A stretch of DNA of 64,000 bases from Halomonas sp. 54_146 (GTDB lineage: Bacteria; Pseudomonadota; Gammaproteobacteria; Pseudomonadales; Halomonadaceae), in assembly GCF_001507855.1 (NCBI RefSeq), contig NZ_LGEN01000007.1:1-64000 (forward strand). The letters run 5' to 3'. The notes below the pieces were generated by a model. That model saw nothing but the letters and a program-made list of their open reading frames with translations. It made no database searches and had not been told where the DNA came from. The position numbers were made by a program, and so were the translations under genes. Of this stretch, positions 62,001-64,000 are shown in pieces. Each line of letters opens with the position of its first letter. Position 1 is the first letter of the stretch.

Positions 62001-63500
62001 TCAACGCTGGTTAGTGGGAAACGAGAACTCCGCCCGGGTGGCTTCACTCACGGAGGGCCAGCGTTGGGAGACCGCTTTGCGGCGGGTGTAGAAGCGCACA
62101 GAGTCAGGGCCGTAAGCGTGCAGGTCGCCAAACAGCGAGCGTTTCCAACCACCAAAACTGTGATAAGCCACCGGCACGGGCAGCGGTACGTTCACCCCCA
62201 CCATGCCCACTTCGATACCGTCGGTGAAGCGGCGAGCGGCCTCGCCATCGCGGGTGAACAGGCAGGTGCCGTTGCCGTATTCGTGGTCGTTAATCAGCTG
62301 CATGGCATCATCCAGGCTGCCGACCCGTACCACGCAGAGTACCGGCCCAAAGATCTCTTCCTGGTAAATCCGCATCTCCGCAGTCACGTGATCAAACAGG
62401 CAGCCGCCTACAAAGTAGCCCTCTTCATGGCCAGCCACGGTCAGGCCACGGCCATCTGCTACCAGCTTAGCCCCTGAGCCCACGCCATCTTCAATAAACC
62501 CAAGCACTTTATCGCGATGCTCGGCCGTCACCAATGGCCCCATATCCAGGCCTTTATCGGTGCCCGGGCCCACCTTGAGTTCGGCAATTTTAGGCAACAG
62601 GGTTTCAACTAAGCGATCTGCCGTTTCATCACCCACGCACACCGCTACCGAGATCGCCATACAACGCTCGCCGCAGCTGCCGTAGGCAGCGCCCATCAGC
62701 GTGTTGGCGGCGTTTTCCAGGTCGGCATCCGGCAGAATCACCGCGTGGTTCTTCGCCCCACCCAGGGCCTGAACGCGCTTGCCCGCCGCCGAGCCGCGGG
62801 AATAGATCGCTTCCGCCACGGGTGTGGAACCCACAAACGAAATGGCTTTCACGGCTTTGGCATCCAAGAGTGTTTCCACCGCTTCGCGACCGCCGTGAAT
62901 CACGTTCATCACGCCTTTGGGCAGCCCCGCTTCTTGCAGCAGTTCGGCCACGGCCATGGCCGCTGATGGGTCTTTTTCGGAAGGCTTAAGAATGAAGGTG
63001 TTACCGCAGGCAATCGCCATCGGGTACATCCACAGCGGCACCATGGCGGGGAAGTTAAACGGGGTAATACCCGCGACCACGCCCAGCGGCTGGAAGTTAG
63101 ACCACGCATCAATGCCCGGCCCCACGTTGTGGGAGTACTCGCCTTTTAACAGTTCCGGCACGCCACAGGCGTACTCGACGTTCTCAATGCCGCGCTTCAG
63201 CTCGCCCATGGCGTCTTCGACCGTTTTGCCATGCTCTTCGCTGACCAGTTGCACGAGGCGGTCCGCGTGCTCTTCCAGCAACTGCTTAAAGCGGTACATC
63301 ACCTGGGCGCGCTTGGCGGGCGGCGTATCGCGCCAGGCAGGAAAAGCGGCTTGAGCTGCGGCAATGGCACGCTCCACATCCGCCGCGCTGGCATCCGCCA
63401 CGTGGCGAATCACTTTTCCTGTAGAAGGATTGGTGACGTCCAGCGTGCGCTGGCTTTCCACTAGCTCACCGTTAATCAGGTGGGAAACAACACTCATCAT
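62001..63500 (-). CDS. mmsA: CoA-acylating (methyl)malonate-semialdehyde dehydrogenase
   Basis: A 499-residue aldehyde dehydrogenase of the MmsA/IolA type. Catalytic Cys280 is in YGSCGERCMAIS, with Glu and Asn in the VPLWMYPMAIACGNTFILKP-type cofactor region. FNFPAMVPLWMYP and GGAKNHAVILPDAD are typical. It converts methylmalonate- or malonate-semialdehyde to propionyl- or acetyl-CoA. ATG 63500 is followed by ATG 63497, which has better GGAG spacing. It is downstream of and co-directional with the aminotransferase gene. Confidence 0.93.
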   Translation of the reverse strand: MMSVVSHLINGELVESQRTLDVTNPSTGKVIRHVADASAADVERAIAAAQAAFPAWRDTPPAKRAQVMYRFKQLLEEHADRLVQLVSEEHGKTVEDAMGELKRGIENVEYACGVPELLKGEYSHNVGPGIDAWSNFQPLGVVAGITPFNFPAMVPLWMYPMAIACGNTFILKPSEKDPSAAMAVAELLQEAGLPKGVMNVIHGGREAVETLLDAKAVKAISFVGSTPVAEAIYSRGSAAGKRVQALGGAKNHAVILPDADLENAANTLMGAAYGSCGERCMAISVAVCVGDETADRLVETLLPKIAELKVGPGTDKGLDMGPLVTAEHRDKVLGFIEDGVGSGAKLVADGRGLTVAGHEEGYFVGGCLFDHVTAEMRIYQEEIFGPVLCVVRVGSLDDAMQLINDHEYGNGTCLFTRDGEAARRFTDGIEVGMVGVNVPLPVPVAYHSFGGWKRSLFGDLHAYGPDSVRFYTRRKAVSQRWPSVSEATRAEFSFPTNQR

Positions 63501-63527
63501 GAAACTCCAAAACAGGGTTGGCCAGGG

Positions 63528-64000
63528 TTACGCCAATGAATTCAGGGTGGTCGCAACGGCATCGAACAAACGCTCAAGCTCGGCTTCCGTAGTGCCAAAG
63601 GGAGGGCCGAACTGCAGGGTGTCGCCGCCGTAGCGCACGTAGAAGCCTGCTTCCCACAGCGCCATATGCGCATCGCGGGGGCGAATGGTGGGGTCGCCGT
63701 TGCGCGGCGCTAGCTGAAGGGCACCGGCCAAGCCGTAGTTGCGAATATCGACAATGTGGTTGTGGCCTTTTAGGGCGTGTAGCTTCTGCTCGAACACGGG
63801 AGAAATGGCATTTACCTGAGCGGGGAAGTTTTCACGCTCCATCATCTCCAGCGCCGCCAGCCCCGCCGCGCAGGCCACGGGGTGAGCGCTGTAGGTGTAG
63901 CCGTGGGGGAATTCAATGGCGTGCTGGGCACCGCCTGCGTGCATAAAGGTGTCGAAAATCTCACCAGTGGCAATCACAGCGCCCATGGGGATCGCGCCGT
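63528..64000 (-). CDS. Omega-amino acid:pyruvate aminotransferase, 3' part
   Basis: The last roughly 157 residues of a class III aminotransferase that runs past the window edge; the active-site Lys region is outside it. The visible part has AIPMGAV, FPHGYTYSAHPVACAAGLAALE, and the C-terminal VRYGGDTLQFGPPFG. With the adjacent MmsA it fits beta-alanine:pyruvate transaminase, making malonate semialdehyde. Other omega-aminotransferase activities are possible. Confidence 0.85.
   Translation of the reverse strand, partial: GAIPMGAVIATGEIFDTFMHAGGAQHAIEFPHGYTYSAHPVACAAGLAALEMMERENFPAQVNAISPVFEQKLHALKGHNHIVDIRNYGLAGALQLAPRNGDPTIRPRDAHMALWEAGFYVRYGGDTLQFGPPFGTTEAELERLFDAVATTLNSLA

Overview
The window reads as a chromosomal segment of a moderately halophilic gammaproteobacterium, most likely Halomonadaceae (Halomonas or a close relative). 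This is inferred from protein style (E. coli and Pseudomonas type orthologues, acidic proteins, moderately high GC) and from gene content. I see no rRNA, tRNA, CRISPR array, intact insertion sequence or prophage. About sixty protein genes are densely packed in operons, many with 4-bp or 8-bp start/stop overlaps.

Layout. 0-7.4 kb: a serine hydrolase, then a minus-strand series of membrane and stress genes (YqhA, ExoD, TerB, YejK, the YadGH-type ABC exporter, PpiC and an acyltransferase-like membrane protein). 7.5-11.9 kb: a plus-strand operon equivalent to E. coli yjfIJKLMC, built around a PspA-like protein and a glutathionylspermidine-synthase-like ATP-grasp enzyme, closed by a clear terminator. 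12.1-22.0 kb: a complete alternative chemosensory operon (receptor, CheB, CheR-TPR, CheA-REC, a stand-alone receiver, a diguanylate cyclase with Hpt-REC-REC-GGDEF, and two CheW-like proteins). It is comparable with the Wsp surface-sensing pathway, and its natural output is c-di-GMP.

22.1-38.1 kb: molybdenum cofactor and formate dehydrogenase. On the minus strand lie moeA, moaB, a DUF1244 gene and the respiratory formate dehydrogenase operon (cytochrome b, Fe-S and catalytic subunits, a small Tat protein, a TorD-type chaperone, a multi-cluster ferredoxin-like protein, DUF3306 and DUF3305). Divergent from it on the plus strand is fdhD-mobA-moeA-moaA-cobW-like. Together they cover late cofactor synthesis, sulfur insertion, assembly and the enzyme. 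38.1-40.8 kb: a membrane PAS-GGDEF-EAL protein. 40.8-41.7 kb: a non-coding stretch holding a decayed AMP-binding ligase fragment.

41.7-49.9 kb: a LysR regulator, an NCS1 nucleobase transporter and the reductive pyrimidine degradation pathway (beta-ureidopropionase, dihydropyrimidinase, PreT, PreA). 50-54.9 kb: an RND efflux pump and its divergent TetR regulator, with a perfect palindromic operator between them. 54.9-61.3 kb: separate small units: GNAT, Tag glycosylase, phosphatidylcholine synthase, a MocR regulator facing DUF1127-PhzF with an array of putative operator half-sites, and a GATE-domain transporter facing an Lrp regulator. 61.3-64.0 kb: a RutR-like TetR regulator, a malonate/methylmalonate semialdehyde dehydrogenase and the 3' part of an omega-aminotransferase. 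These probably continue pyrimidine catabolism from beta-alanine to acetyl-CoA.

A feature across the whole window is a set of short (12-19 bp) tandem duplications, mostly between genes or across gene ends.
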